A stretch of DNA of 60,776 nt. It comes from JAMIFN01 sp964544605. GTDB taxonomy: Bacteria > Pseudomonadota > Gammaproteobacteria > Burkholderiales > Burkholderiaceae_C. The position numbers and the translations under genes were made by a program. Shown here piece by piece: positions 39,389 to 49,061 of this stretch (its first letter is position 1; each line of letters opens with the position of its first letter). Under the pieces are notes generated by a model that worked only from the letters and a program-made list of their open reading frames with translations, was not told where the DNA came from and ran no database searches. Where the stretch lies: NCBI GenBank assembly GCA_964544605.1, contig CAZJBX010000013.1, positions 1 to 60,776 of the forward strand. Reading direction: 5' to 3'.

Positions 39389-40728
39389 GCAGCCTGAATA
39401 CTTTGCTGGAGCAATTTCAAAGCACTGGGGAGCACACCTGCTTCCACGGCCGCCACATTGAGCCGCAAATCTACAAAGATTTGAATGGCAGCAACTGGGG
39501 CCTGAAAGACTATGAAGCGCGTGGCGGCTACCAAGCCCTGAAGAAGATTCTGGGTCAAGGTGGTGCGGCTGGTCTCAGCCCCGATGAAGTGGTCGCTAGC
39601 TTGAAAGAATCGGCCCTGCGAGGCCGTGGCGGTGCGGGCTTCCCCACAGGTTTGAAGTGGAGCTTCATGCCGAAAAACTTCGAGGGTGACAAATACCTCG
39701 TGTGCAACTCCGATGAGGGCGAGCCCGGCACTTGCAAAGACCGCGACATCCTCATGTACAACCCGCATATCGTGATTGAAGGCATGATCATTGCGGGCTA
39801 TGCCATGGGTGCAGTGCGTGGCTACAACTACATCCACGGCGAGATTTTCCAAGTCTATGAGCGCTTTGAAGCTGCCTTAGACGAAGCCCGTGCAGCGGGC
39901 TATATCGGCCAAAACATTTTGGGCACGGGTTTCAATTTCGAGCTCTTTGCCCACCACGGTTTTGGCGCTTACATCTGCGGTGAGGAAACCGCCTTGCTCG
40001 AATCGCTGGAAGGCAAAAAAGGCCAGCCGCGCTTCAAGCCCCCCTTTCCCGCCAATGTGGGCTTGTATGGCAAACCCACCACCATCAACAACACCGAAAC
40101 CTTTGCGGCCGTGCCTTGGATTATTCGCAATGGCGGCAATGCCTATCTTGAGGTGGGCAAACCCAATAACGGCGGCACCAAAATTTTCTCCGTCAGTGGC
40201 GATGTGGAGCTGCCAGGCAATTACGAAGTGCCCATGGGCACGCCCTTTAGCAAGCTGCTCGAACTCGCTGGTGGCGTCAAAGGCGGGCGCAAACTCAAGG
40301 CCGTGATTCCTGGTGGTTCATCGGCTCCCGTGGTGCCAGCTGAAATCATGATGCAGTGCACCATGGATTACGACAGCATCGCCAAAGCAGGCTCTATGCT
40401 GGGTTCGGGCGCGGTCATCGTCATGGATGAAACCCGTGACATGGTCAGTTGCCTGCAACGCCTGTCTTACTTCTATATGCACGAGTCCTGCGGTCAATGC
40501 ACGCCCTGCCGTGAGGGGACGGGTTGGCTCTGGCGCTTGGTCAAGCGCTTGAATGAAGGCCAAGGCACGGAGGCCGACATCGCCTTGCTCGATGATGTGG
40601 CGCTCAACATCATGGGCCGCACCATTTGCGCCTTGGGCGACGCGGCGGCCATGCCCGTGCGCGGCATGATCCAACACTTCAGGCACGAATTTGTTGCCAA
40701 GCTGCCCAAACATGGAGCCGCAAAATGA
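39385..40728 (+). CDS. nuoF: NADH dehydrogenase I subunit F
   Basis: 447 residues. Binds NADH, FMN and cluster N3. Visible are GRGGAGFPTGLKWSF (FMN site), CNSDEGEPGTCKDRDIL, GAYICGEETALLESLEG and the cluster motif ESCGQCTPCREG with a distal cysteine near TICALGDAAA. Overlaps nuoE and nuoG by four bases each. Confidence 0.97.
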   Translation: MSSLNTLLEQFQSTGEHTCFHGRHIEPQIYKDLNGSNWGLKDYEARGGYQALKKILGQGGAAGLSPDEVVASLKESALRGRGGAGFPTGLKWSFMPKNFEGDKYLVCNSDEGEPGTCKDRDILMYNPHIVIEGMIIAGYAMGAVRGYNYIHGEIFQVYERFEAALDEARAAGYIGQNILGTGFNFELFAHHGFGAYICGEETALLESLEGKKGQPRFKPPFPANVGLYGKPTTINNTETFAAVPWIIRNGGNAYLEVGKPNNGGTKIFSVSGDVELPGNYEVPMGTPFSKLLELAGGVKGGRKLKAVIPGGSSAPVVPAEIMMQCTMDYDSIAKAGSMLGSGAVIVMDETRDMVSCLQRLSYFYMHESCGQCTPCREGTGWLWRLVKRLNEGQGTEADIALLDDVALNIMGRTICALGDAAAMPVRGMIQHFRHEFVAKLPKHGAAK

Positions 40729-42845
40729 TTGAAATTGAAATTGACGGCAAAAAGGTGATGGCTGCCCCTGGCAGCATGGTCATCCAAGCGGCCGAGGCCA
40801 ACGGCACTTACATCCCGCACTTTTGCTACCACCGCAAACTCAGCGTTGCGGCCAACTGCCGCATGTGCTTGGTTGAAGTAGAAAAAGCGCCCAAACCCAT
40901 GCCTGCCTGCGCCACCCCAGTGGCCCCAGGCATGGTGGTCTTCACCAAGAGCGAGAAGGCGGTGAAGGCGCAGAACTCGGTGATGGAGTTCTTGCTCATC
41001 AATCACCCGCTGGACTGCCCCGTGTGCGACCAAGGCGGCGAGTGCCAATTGCAAGACCTTTCTGTGGGCTACGGCAATAGCGGCTCGCGCTACGGCGAAG
41101 AGAAACGCGTGGTGGCGCACAAAGATGCAGGCCCCTTGGTCAGCATGGAGGAGATGACGCGCTGCATCCACTGCACCCGCTGCGTGCGCTTTGGCCAAGA
41201 GATTGCCGGCGATATGGAGCTGGGCATGGTGCATCGGGGTGAGCACTCTGAAATCACCACCGTCAAAGGCGACACCATCGACAGCGAACTCTCGGGCAAT
41301 ATGATTGACATCTGCCCCGTGGGTGCGCTCACTTCCAAGCCCTTCCGCTTTGCCGCCCGCACTTGGGAGATGGCACGCCGCAAATCAGTCAGCCCGCATG
41401 ATTCCACAGGCGCGAATCTGCAAGTGCAGGTGAAGAACAACCGCGTCATGCGCGTGCTGCCCCTTGAGAACGAGGCCGTCAACGAATGCTGGCTCGCCGA
41501 CCGCGACCGCTTCAGTTACGAGGCCCTGTATGGCGAAGACCGTTTGCAAAAGCCCATGCTCAAGCAAAACGGCCAATGGCAAGAGGTGGATTGGAAAACC
41601 GCGCTTGAATATGTGGCTGCTGGTTTGAAAAACATCCAGGCCGAGCACGGTGCGGCCAGCATTGGCGGCCTGCTCTCGCCCCACAGTACGAATGAAGAGC
41701 TGCACTTGGCCGTTGAGCTGCTGCGCGGCCTCGGCTCAGACAATATCGACAGCCGCCTGCGCCATGCTGACTTCAGCAGCAGCCAAGGCAAGGTGCGCTA
41801 TTTGGGTCTGCCCATTGCGGCCCTCAGCGGCTTGCAAAGCGCCCTTGTGGTGGGCAGCAATCTGCGCAAAGACCACCCCCTGTTTGCCGCCCGCATCCGT
41901 CAGGCCACGCGCCAAGGCGCGCAGATTTTTGCCCTGCACAGCCAAGCCCAAGACTGGGCCATGACCAAGCAAGACATCACCGCCCCCGCTAGCGCTTGGG
42001 CGCAGAGCTTGGCGGGCATCGCTGCGGCCGTGGCCGAGGCCAAAGGCGTAGCCGCCCCCGTGGTCGCACAGGCCGATGATGCCGCCAAAGCCGTGGCGCA
42101 AAGCTTGCTGGCTGGCGAGCGCAAAGCCCTGTTGCTGGGCAATGCCGCCGCCCACCATGCCGCAGCGGCTGAGCTGCTGGCGCTGGCTGGCTGGATTGCC
42201 GAGCAAACGGGTGCCAGCTTGGGCTATTTGACCGAAGCGGCCAACACCGTGGGTGCGCAGTATTTGGGCGCACAGCCCATGGGCAGCGAGGGCAAAAACG
42301 CCAGCCAAATGCACAGCGGTATGCGTGCCATGCTGCTGCTGCACACCGAGCCTGAGCAAGACACCGCGCTGGCGCAAGGCGTGGAGGCCGATATGGTCGT
42401 CACCCTCAGCCCCTTTAAAACCAATATGGCCTTCAGCGATGTGCTGCTGCCCATTGCCCCCTTCAGTGAAACGGCGGGCAGCTACACCAATGCCGAGGGC
42501 CGCGTGCAAAGCTTCCAAGCCGTCACCACGCCGCTGGGTGACACCCGCCCCGCTTGGAAGGTGTTGCGTGCCATAGGCAATGTGTTGGGCTTGAACGACG
42601 GCGCTTTTGCGGCCGACAACGCCGCTGCGGTTTTGGCCGCCGCTGGCTTGCCCGCTAATGGCCTGATTGACAGCCCGCGCCTGAGCAATGCCAGCGTGCA
42701 AGCGCCCGCCGCACCCAGTGCCGCTGCGCAAGCCGCAGGCGAGCCTTGCACGGCCAGCATTTATCAGCTCGACGCCTTGGTGCGCCGTGCGCCCAGTTTG
42801 CAAGCCACGCGCGATGCGCGCTTGGCCCGTGGGGAGGTGGTTTAA
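40725..42845 (+). CDS. nuoG: NADH dehydrogenase I subunit G
   Basis: 706 residues from ATG 40725, set by the ATGA overlap with nuoF. The N-terminus holds a 2Fe-2S cluster (CYHRKLSVAANCRMC and a later cysteine at PACATP), a 4Fe-4S site with one histidine ligand (HPLDCPVCDQGGECQ) and a ferredoxin-like pair (CIHCTRC, CPVGALTSKPF). The large C-terminal part is the molybdopterin-oxidoreductase-like domain without active-site features. Ala-rich insertions near residues 445-480 and at the end are typical of high-GC members. nuoH starts on the next base. Confidence 0.96.
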   Translation: MIEIEIDGKKVMAAPGSMVIQAAEANGTYIPHFCYHRKLSVAANCRMCLVEVEKAPKPMPACATPVAPGMVVFTKSEKAVKAQNSVMEFLLINHPLDCPVCDQGGECQLQDLSVGYGNSGSRYGEEKRVVAHKDAGPLVSMEEMTRCIHCTRCVRFGQEIAGDMELGMVHRGEHSEITTVKGDTIDSELSGNMIDICPVGALTSKPFRFAARTWEMARRKSVSPHDSTGANLQVQVKNNRVMRVLPLENEAVNECWLADRDRFSYEALYGEDRLQKPMLKQNGQWQEVDWKTALEYVAAGLKNIQAEHGAASIGGLLSPHSTNEELHLAVELLRGLGSDNIDSRLRHADFSSSQGKVRYLGLPIAALSGLQSALVVGSNLRKDHPLFAARIRQATRQGAQIFALHSQAQDWAMTKQDITAPASAWAQSLAGIAAAVAEAKGVAAPVVAQADDAAKAVAQSLLAGERKALLLGNAAAHHAAAAELLALAGWIAEQTGASLGYLTEAANTVGAQYLGAQPMGSEGKNASQMHSGMRAMLLLHTEPEQDTALAQGVEADMVVTLSPFKTNMAFSDVLLPIAPFSETAGSYTNAEGRVQSFQAVTTPLGDTRPAWKVLRAIGNVLGLNDGAFAADNAAAVLAAAGLPANGLIDSPRLSNASVQAPAAPSAAAQAAGEPCTASIYQLDALVRRAPSLQATRDARLARGEVV

Positions 42846-43928
42846 ATGGAATGGATCAACCAATTGCACGCCGTGGGCGCGGGCCTGATTGCCGCCGACT
42901 GGTGGGCAGGCATCGCTTGGCCCATTTTGTGGGCACTCATCAAAATCATTGCCGTTGTGGTGCCTTTGATGACTTGCGTGGCCTACCTCACTTTGTGGGA
43001 GCGCAAATTCATCGGCTGGACGCAAATCCGCCCTGGCCCCAACCGCGTTGGCCCTTGGGGTTTGCTCACGCCGATTGCCGATGCGCTCAAGCTCATGACC
43101 AAAGAGCTGATTCAGCCCACGGCCGTCAGCGGCTGGCTGTTCCGCCTTGGCCCCGTCATGGCCATCATGCCGGCCTTGGCCGCGTGGGTCGTCATTCCCT
43201 TTGGCCCTGATGTGGCGCTGGCCAACATCAACGCGGGCTTGCTGCTGCTCTTGGCCATCACCTCGATTGAAATCTATGGTGTCGTCATTGCGGGCTGGGC
43301 CTCTAACTCCAAATACGCCTTCTTGGGCGCCATGCGTGCCTCGGCGCAAATGGTCAGCTATGAAATCGCCTTGGGTTTCTGCATCATCGTGGTGCTCATG
43401 GTCACAGGCAGTTTGAATATGAGCGAGATTGTGCTGTCCCAAGGCAAGGGCCAAATGGCGGCTGCTGGGGCCAATCTGCTGTCTTGGAACTGGTTGCCCC
43501 TGCTGCCCATCTTCATCGTCTTCTTCATCTCTGGCTTGGCGGAAACCAACCGCCACCCCTTTGATGTGGTGGAAGGCGAATCCGAGATTGTGGCCGGCCA
43601 TATGGTCGAATACTCAGGCATGGCCTTTGCCGTCTTCTTCTTGGCCGAATACGCCAATATGTGGCTGGTTTCCATCCTCAGCGTGCTCTTCTTCTTGGGC
43701 GGCTGGCTGCCACCGTTTGAATTCCTCAGCTTCATCCCTGGCTGGATGTGGTTGGGCCTGAAAACCGCCGCCATGGTGACCATGTTCCTGTGGGTGCGCG
43801 CTTCCTTCCCCCGTTTCCGCTATGACCAAATCATGCGCTTGGGCTGGAAGGTGTTTATTCCCGTCACCCTCATCTGGCTGATTGTGGTCGGCTTGGTGAT
43901 GCAATCCCCTTGGAACATCTGGCTATAA
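42846..43928 (+). CDS. nuoH: NADH dehydrogenase I subunit H
   Basis: 360 residues, about eight transmembrane helices. Signatures: YLTLWERKFIGWTQIRPGPNR (quoted in part), the GLAETNRHPFDVVEGESE loop and MFLWVRASFPRFRYDQ. It joins the peripheral and membrane arms and lines the quinone tunnel. Starts right after the nuoG stop. Confidence 0.97.
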   Translation: MEWINQLHAVGAGLIAADWWAGIAWPILWALIKIIAVVVPLMTCVAYLTLWERKFIGWTQIRPGPNRVGPWGLLTPIADALKLMTKELIQPTAVSGWLFRLGPVMAIMPALAAWVVIPFGPDVALANINAGLLLLLAITSIEIYGVVIAGWASNSKYAFLGAMRASAQMVSYEIALGFCIIVVLMVTGSLNMSEIVLSQGKGQMAAAGANLLSWNWLPLLPIFIVFFISGLAETNRHPFDVVEGESEIVAGHMVEYSGMAFAVFFLAEYANMWLVSILSVLFFLGGWLPPFEFLSFIPGWMWLGLKTAAMVTMFLWVRASFPRFRYDQIMRLGWKVFIPVTLIWLIVVGLVMQSPWNIWL

Positions 43929-43940
43929 GGGGCGAAGAAC

Positions 43941-44450
43941 ATGACAACAAACCATACCCCCCGTTTCAGTTTGAAGGACTTCCTCTCCAGCTTTTTGCTG
44001 CTGGAGCTGTGGAAGGGTTTCCGCGTCACAGGCAAGCACCTGTTCAAGCGCAAAATCACGGTGCAATTTCCTGAGGAAAAAACGCCTGTATCGCCACGCT
44101 TCCGTGGTCTGCACGCCCTCATGCGCTATGACAACGGCGAAGAGCGCTGCATTGCCTGTAAATTGTGCGAGGCCGTGTGCCCGGCCATGGCCATCACGAT
44201 TGAGAGCGAGCAGCGCGAGGACGGCTCGCGCCGCACCACGCGTTATGACATCGACCTGAGCAAATGTATTTTTTGCGGCTTCTGCGAGGAAAGCTGCCCC
44301 GTCGATTCCATTGTGGAAACCCCCATCATCGAATACCACGGCGAGAAACGCGGCGATTTGAACTACACCAAAGACATGCTTTTGGCCGTAGGCGATCGCT
44401 ACAAAGACACCATCTGGGCGGCCAAAGAAGCCGATGCCAAATACCGATAA
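43941..44450 (+). CDS. nuoI: NADH dehydrogenase I subunit I
   Basis: 169 residues with two 4Fe-4S motifs, CIACKLCEAVCPAMAI and CIFCGFCEESCPVDSI, carrying clusters N6a and N6b. An N-terminal amphipathic segment places it at the membrane interface. Twelve bases after nuoH, with GGGGCG upstream as a weak RBS. Confidence 0.97.
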   Translation: MTTNHTPRFSLKDFLSSFLLLELWKGFRVTGKHLFKRKITVQFPEEKTPVSPRFRGLHALMRYDNGEERCIACKLCEAVCPAMAITIESEQREDGSRRTTRYDIDLSKCIFCGFCEESCPVDSIVETPIIEYHGEKRGDLNYTKDMLLAVGDRYKDTIWAAKEADAKYR

Positions 44451-44468
44451 GGCGGAGCTGACACCATC

Positions 44469-45131
44469 ATGACTGTGAGCACTTTTCTTTTTTACCTCTT
44501 TGCCGCCCTCATGCTGTTTGGCGCACTGAAGGTCATCACCGCCAAGCACACCGTGCACGCGGCCCTGTATTTGCTGCTGGCGTTTTCACAGGCGGCTTGC
44601 CTGTGGATGATGCTGGGCGCGGAATTCCTCTCCATCACCTTGGTCTTGGTCTATATGGGCGCAGTCATGGTGCTCTTCCTCTTTGTGGTGATGATGCTGG
44701 ACCTCAAGCTTGAGCGCCACAGCCAAGGTTTTTGGCGGCGCTTTGGCCCCGTGGCCGCTTTTGGCTTGCTGATTGCGGCTGAGATGATTGCCGTCTTCAG
44801 CTCTGTGGCCAGCCCAGAGGCCGGCCCCGCCATGATGACTGTGCCCGATGGCGCAGGCCGTGAGTCCAACACCGCCGCCTTGGGCGAGTTGCTGTTTGGC
44901 CCCTATGTGGTGCCCGTGCAAATTGCCGCCACGATTTTGCTCGTGGCCATGGTGCTGGCCATCAGCCTGACCCTGCGCCGCCGCAAAGACAGCAAAGCCA
45001 TTTCAGCGGGCTTGGCCGTACGCGTGAAGGCCAAAGACCGCATGGAAGTCATCAAAATGCCTGCGGCACAACTGGCCCCCGAATCTGCCCCTGCCGACAC
45101 TGCGGCTGACAGCCAGGAGAAACAAGCATGA
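44469..45131 (+). CDS. nuoJ: NADH dehydrogenase I subunit J
   Basis: 220 residues, five transmembrane helices, with FLSITLVLVYMGAVMVLFLF as the pi-bulge helix typical of NuoJ. A hydrophilic C-terminal extension of about 45 residues (Ala/Asp/Glu-rich) follows the last helix. Its stop overlaps nuoK by four bases. Confidence 0.94.
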   Translation: MTVSTFLFYLFAALMLFGALKVITAKHTVHAALYLLLAFSQAACLWMMLGAEFLSITLVLVYMGAVMVLFLFVVMMLDLKLERHSQGFWRRFGPVAAFGLLIAAEMIAVFSSVASPEAGPAMMTVPDGAGRESNTAALGELLFGPYVVPVQIAATILLVAMVLAISLTLRRRKDSKAISAGLAVRVKAKDRMEVIKMPAAQLAPESAPADTAADSQEKQA

Positions 45132-45445
45132 GCGCCCTCAGCATTGCTTTGCCCCATTATTTGTCCCTCTCGGCCCTGCTCTTTGTCATGGCCGTGACAG
45201 GCATCTTCCTCAACCGCAAAAACATCATCGCCTTGCTCATGTGCATTGAGCTGATGCTGCTGGCGGTGAACACCAATTTCGTGGCCTTCTCCAGCTATCT
45301 GCAAGATTTGCACGGCCAGATTTTCGTCTTCTTTATTTTGACTGTGGCCGCAGCCGAGGCCGCCATTGGCTTGGCGATTTTGGTTCTGGTCTTCCGCAAT
45401 CGCTCAGAAATCAGCCCTGAAGCCCTCAATGAGTTGAAGGGGTAA
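45128..45445 (+). CDS. nuoK: NADH dehydrogenase I subunit K
   Basis: 105 residues, three helices, with the proton-channel acidic residues in LLMCIELMLLAVN and AAAEAAIGLAI. A Mrp/antiporter-related subunit of the membrane arm. ATGA overlap with nuoJ; nuoL follows after five bases. Confidence 0.96.
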   Translation: MSALSIALPHYLSLSALLFVMAVTGIFLNRKNIIALLMCIELMLLAVNTNFVAFSSYLQDLHGQIFVFFILTVAAAEAAIGLAILVLVFRNRSEISPEALNELKG

Positions 45446-45450
45446 TCACG

Positions 45451-47511
45451 ATGAACAGCACTTTATCTTTGACCACGCTTTTGCTCATTGCCCTGGCGCC
45501 TTTGGCGGGGGCGGTTTTGGTCGGCATCTTCGGCACCCAAATGGGTGGCAATCTGCTGGGCCGCAAAGCCAGCCACAGCCTCACCATTGCGGGGGTGGGC
45601 CTGTCTTTCCTGCTGTCTGTGCAGGTGCTCATGCAGGTTTTGGGCGGCGCGGGCTACAACGCCACGGTGTATGAATGGGCGCAAATTGGCGACCTGAAAA
45701 TGGAAGTCGGATTCCTCATTGATGGCCTGACCGCCATGATGATGTGTGTCGTCACCTTCGTCTCCCTCATGGTGCACATCTACACCATGGGCTATATGAA
45801 GGACGACGAGGGCTATAAGCGCTTCTTCTCCTACATCAGCCTCTTTACCTTCTCCATGCTCATGCTGGTGATGAGCAACAACCTTTTGCAGCTCTTTTTC
45901 GGCTGGGAGGCCGTGGGCTTGGTGTCTTATTTGCTGATTGGTTTCTACTTCAACAAACCCACGGCGATTTTTGCCAACCTCAAAGCTTTTATGGTCAACC
46001 GCGTGGGTGACTTCGGCTTCATCATCGGCATTGGCCTGATTGCCGCCAATGTCGGCTCGCTCAACTACAACGACATCTTCGCCTTCGCCCAAGAGGGCAA
46101 ATTTGCGGGTCTGTTGCTGGGTTCGAGCTGGGCAGGCGCTGAATGGTCGCTCATCACCGTCATCTGCATCGCCTTGTTTGTGGGTGCGATGGGCAAATCG
46201 GCGCAATTCCCCCTGCATGTCTGGCTGCCTGACTCTATGGAAGGCCCCACCCCCATTTCGGCTTTGATTCACGCGGCCACCATGGTGACGGCGGGCATCT
46301 TTATGGTCGCACGCATGTCGCAGTTGTATGAGCTGTCTGAAGTGGCGCTCAACTTCATCATGGTCATTGGTGCCATCACCGCCTTGTTCATGGGCATTTT
46401 GGGCATCATTCAAAACGACATCAAACGCGTGGTGGCCTATTCCACCCTGTCGCAATTGGGCTATATGACGGTGGCCTTGGGCGCTTCGGCTTACTCCATC
46501 GCCGTTTTCCACCTCATGACCCACGCCTTCTTTAAAGCTCTGCTGTTCTTGGGCGCGGGTGCGGTCATTGTGGCCATGCACCACCAGCAAGACATGCGCT
46601 TTATGGGCGGCTTGGCACGCCATAAAACCATGCGCATCACTTGGCTGACTTCGCTTATCGGTTCTTTGGCCCTGATTGGCGCGCCTTTGCTCTCAGGCTT
46701 CTATTCCAAAGACGCCATCATTGAGGCCGTGCACGCCAGCACACTGCCAGCCCAAGGCTTTGCTTACTTTGCGGTCTTGGCGGGCGTGTTCATCACGGCC
46801 TTCTACTCTTTCCGCATGTATTTCCTGGTCTTCCACGGGCAAGAGCGCTGGGCCGATGCGCCCCACGACGAGGCCCACGGCCATGATGATGCGCAGCACG
46901 CGCTGCCCATCAACCCCGGCTGGAGCATCAACCTGCCTTTGATTTTGCTGGCCATTCCTTCGGCCCTCATTGGTGGCCTGACCCTGATGCACTTTGTCGC
47001 CGCCGATGGCTTCCTCAGCAGCGCAGTGGTGGTCGATGACTTGCTGCACCCCGCCATGAGCGTGCTGCGTGCAGACATCCACGGCGCTTGGGCCATGGCC
47101 CTGCACGGCCTCAGCACCGCGCCCTTCTGGTTGGCTCTGGCTGGCGTGGTCACAGCTTGGTATTTCTACCTGAAAAACCCCGCCCTGCCAGCGCGCATCA
47201 AGGCCGCAGCCGAGGGCATTGGCCTCTACCAGCTGTTGGACAACAAATACTACCTGGACTGGATCAACGAAAACATCATTGCCCGTGGCGCTCGCGGCCT
47301 TGGCTTGGCCTTCTGGAAGGCCGGTGATGAGGCCGTGATTGACGGCGCAGTGGTGAACGGCTCTTGGAAGCTGGTGGGCCTGTTCTCGGCCTTCACCCGC
47401 AAAGCGCAAACGGGCTACCTCTACCATTACGCTTTGGTCATGATTGTGGGCTTGTTCGCCTTCGTCACCTATGTGTTGTGGCCTTATCTGGCCTCCTTCT
47501 TGAGCCTGTAA
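45451..47511 (+). CDS. nuoL: NADH dehydrogenase I subunit L
   Basis: 686 residues, the largest antiporter-like proton-pumping subunit, with many helices and the long lateral helix region at the C-terminal end. Motifs include LFFGWEAVGLVSYLLIGF, the lysine region AMGKSAQFPLHVWLPDSMEG (quoted at 20 residues) and TMVTAGIFMVARM. A His/Asp-rich loop (DDAQH) near 475-485 is variable. Five bases after nuoK. Confidence 0.97.
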   Translation: MNSTLSLTTLLLIALAPLAGAVLVGIFGTQMGGNLLGRKASHSLTIAGVGLSFLLSVQVLMQVLGGAGYNATVYEWAQIGDLKMEVGFLIDGLTAMMMCVVTFVSLMVHIYTMGYMKDDEGYKRFFSYISLFTFSMLMLVMSNNLLQLFFGWEAVGLVSYLLIGFYFNKPTAIFANLKAFMVNRVGDFGFIIGIGLIAANVGSLNYNDIFAFAQEGKFAGLLLGSSWAGAEWSLITVICIALFVGAMGKSAQFPLHVWLPDSMEGPTPISALIHAATMVTAGIFMVARMSQLYELSEVALNFIMVIGAITALFMGILGIIQNDIKRVVAYSTLSQLGYMTVALGASAYSIAVFHLMTHAFFKALLFLGAGAVIVAMHHQQDMRFMGGLARHKTMRITWLTSLIGSLALIGAPLLSGFYSKDAIIEAVHASTLPAQGFAYFAVLAGVFITAFYSFRMYFLVFHGQERWADAPHDEAHGHDDAQHALPINPGWSINLPLILLAIPSALIGGLTLMHFVAADGFLSSAVVVDDLLHPAMSVLRADIHGAWAMALHGLSTAPFWLALAGVVTAWYFYLKNPALPARIKAAAEGIGLYQLLDNKYYLDWINENIIARGARGLGLAFWKAGDEAVIDGAVVNGSWKLVGLFSAFTRKAQTGYLYHYALVMIVGLFAFVTYVLWPYLASFLSL

Positions 47512-47538
47512 GTACAACGAAAAGCGCATCGAAGCACC

Positions 47539-49041
47539 ATGTCTTATTTAAGTATTTCCATCTTCCTACCCGTCGTCTTGGGCGTGATTTTGCTGGCCTT
47601 TGGGCGCGGCATGGGCCAAGGGGCCGTGCGCTGGTTTGCACTGCTGGCGGCCATCGTCTCCTTTGTGGTCACGCTGCCGCTGTATTTTGAATTCGACAGC
47701 AGCAGCGCCGCCATGCAGTTTGTCGAGCTGGCCCCTTGGATTAGCCGCTTCAACATCAACTACCACCTCGGTATCGATGGCATTTCCATGTGGTTTGTGC
47801 TGCTCACGGCCTTCATCACCATCATTGCCATCTTGTCGGCTTGGGAAGTCATCACCGACCGCTTCCACCAGTATGCGGCGGCCTTCCTCATTCTCAGCGG
47901 CATCATGATTGGTGTCTTCAGTGCGCTCGATGCCGTGCTGTTCTACATCTTCTTTGAGGCGACTTTGATTCCGATGTATCTCATCATCGGTATCTGGGGC
48001 GGCGACAACCGCATTTATGCCGCCTTCAAGCTCTTTCTCTACACCTTGCTCGGCTCTTTCTTGATGCTGCTGGCGATTCTGTTCCTCTTTGTTGCCTCAG
48101 GTTACAGCTTCAGCTTGCAAGATTGGCAAGCCATGCCGATTCCGCTGGACATCCAGAAGGTGCTGTTCTTTGCCTTCCTGGCCGCCTTTGCCGTGAAGAT
48201 TCCGATGTGGCCCGTGCACACTTGGCTGCCCGATGCCCATGTGCAAGCGCCCACGGCTGGCTCAGTAGTGCTGGCGGCCATCATGCTCAAGCTCGGCGCT
48301 TATGGTTTGCTGCGCTTTAACTTGGGCATCACGCCCGATGCGGCGCAAGCCTTCTCTTGGCTGATGATTACCCTGTCGCTGATTGCCGTCATTTATGTCG
48401 GCTTGGTTGCCATGGTGCAGCGCGATATGAAAAAGCTGGTGGCCTACTCCTCTGTGGCGCATATGGGCTTTGTCACCTTGGGCTTTTTCGTCTTCAACAA
48501 GCTGGGCTTGTCGGGCGGCATCGCACAAATGATTGCCCACGGCTTTGTGTCAGCGGGCATGTTCTTGTGCATTGGCGTTTTGTATGACCGCATGCACAGC
48601 CGTGAGATTGCCGATTACGGCGGTGTCATCCACAAAATGCCCAAATTCTCCGCCTTTGCCTTGCTCTTTGCCATGGCCAACTGCGGTCTGCCTGCCACGG
48701 CTGGTTTTGTCGGCGAGTGGATGGTGATTTTGGCGGCGGTCAAATATGACTTCTGGATTGGCCTGCTCACGGCCACAGCCTTGATTTGGGGCGCAGCCTA
48801 CTCTTTGTGGCTGTACAAACGCGTTTACCTCGGCCCCGTGGCGAATGCCCAAGTTGAAGGCTTGAAAGACATCAACGCCCGTGAAATGCTGATTTTGGGC
48901 GTGCTGGCTTTGGCCACTTTGTATATGGGCCTGCATCCCAAGCCCTTTACCGACCCCATGGAGCCAGCCGTGCAACAACTGCTGCAACACATTGCCCAGG
49001 GCAAAACTGAGATGCCCCAGTTCCTAGAGCAACAACCCTAA
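47539..49041 (+). CDS. nuoM: NADH dehydrogenase I subunit M
   Basis: 500 residues, antiporter-like subunit with fourteen helices. FFEATLIPMYLIIGIWGG, KIPMWPVHTWLPDAHVQAPT and KKLVAYSSVAHMGFV are the conserved channel segments. It begins 27 bases after nuoL, the largest gap inside the operon. Confidence 0.97.
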   Translation: MSYLSISIFLPVVLGVILLAFGRGMGQGAVRWFALLAAIVSFVVTLPLYFEFDSSSAAMQFVELAPWISRFNINYHLGIDGISMWFVLLTAFITIIAILSAWEVITDRFHQYAAAFLILSGIMIGVFSALDAVLFYIFFEATLIPMYLIIGIWGGDNRIYAAFKLFLYTLLGSFLMLLAILFLFVASGYSFSLQDWQAMPIPLDIQKVLFFAFLAAFAVKIPMWPVHTWLPDAHVQAPTAGSVVLAAIMLKLGAYGLLRFNLGITPDAAQAFSWLMITLSLIAVIYVGLVAMVQRDMKKLVAYSSVAHMGFVTLGFFVFNKLGLSGGIAQMIAHGFVSAGMFLCIGVLYDRMHSREIADYGGVIHKMPKFSAFALLFAMANCGLPATAGFVGEWMVILAAVKYDFWIGLLTATALIWGAAYSLWLYKRVYLGPVANAQVEGLKDINAREMLILGVLALATLYMGLHPKPFTDPMEPAVQQLLQHIAQGKTEMPQFLEQQP

Positions 49042-49061
49042 GCCCGAGCGAGAGTGAAGAA

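Noticed and set aside
41736..43601. A 621-codon open frame antisense to nuoG and nuoH
   Set aside because: High GC keeps antisense frames open; the product is His/Gln/Gly-rich low complexity, and nuoG and nuoH are unmistakable on the other strand. The same applies to 45463-46623 and 8437-9492.
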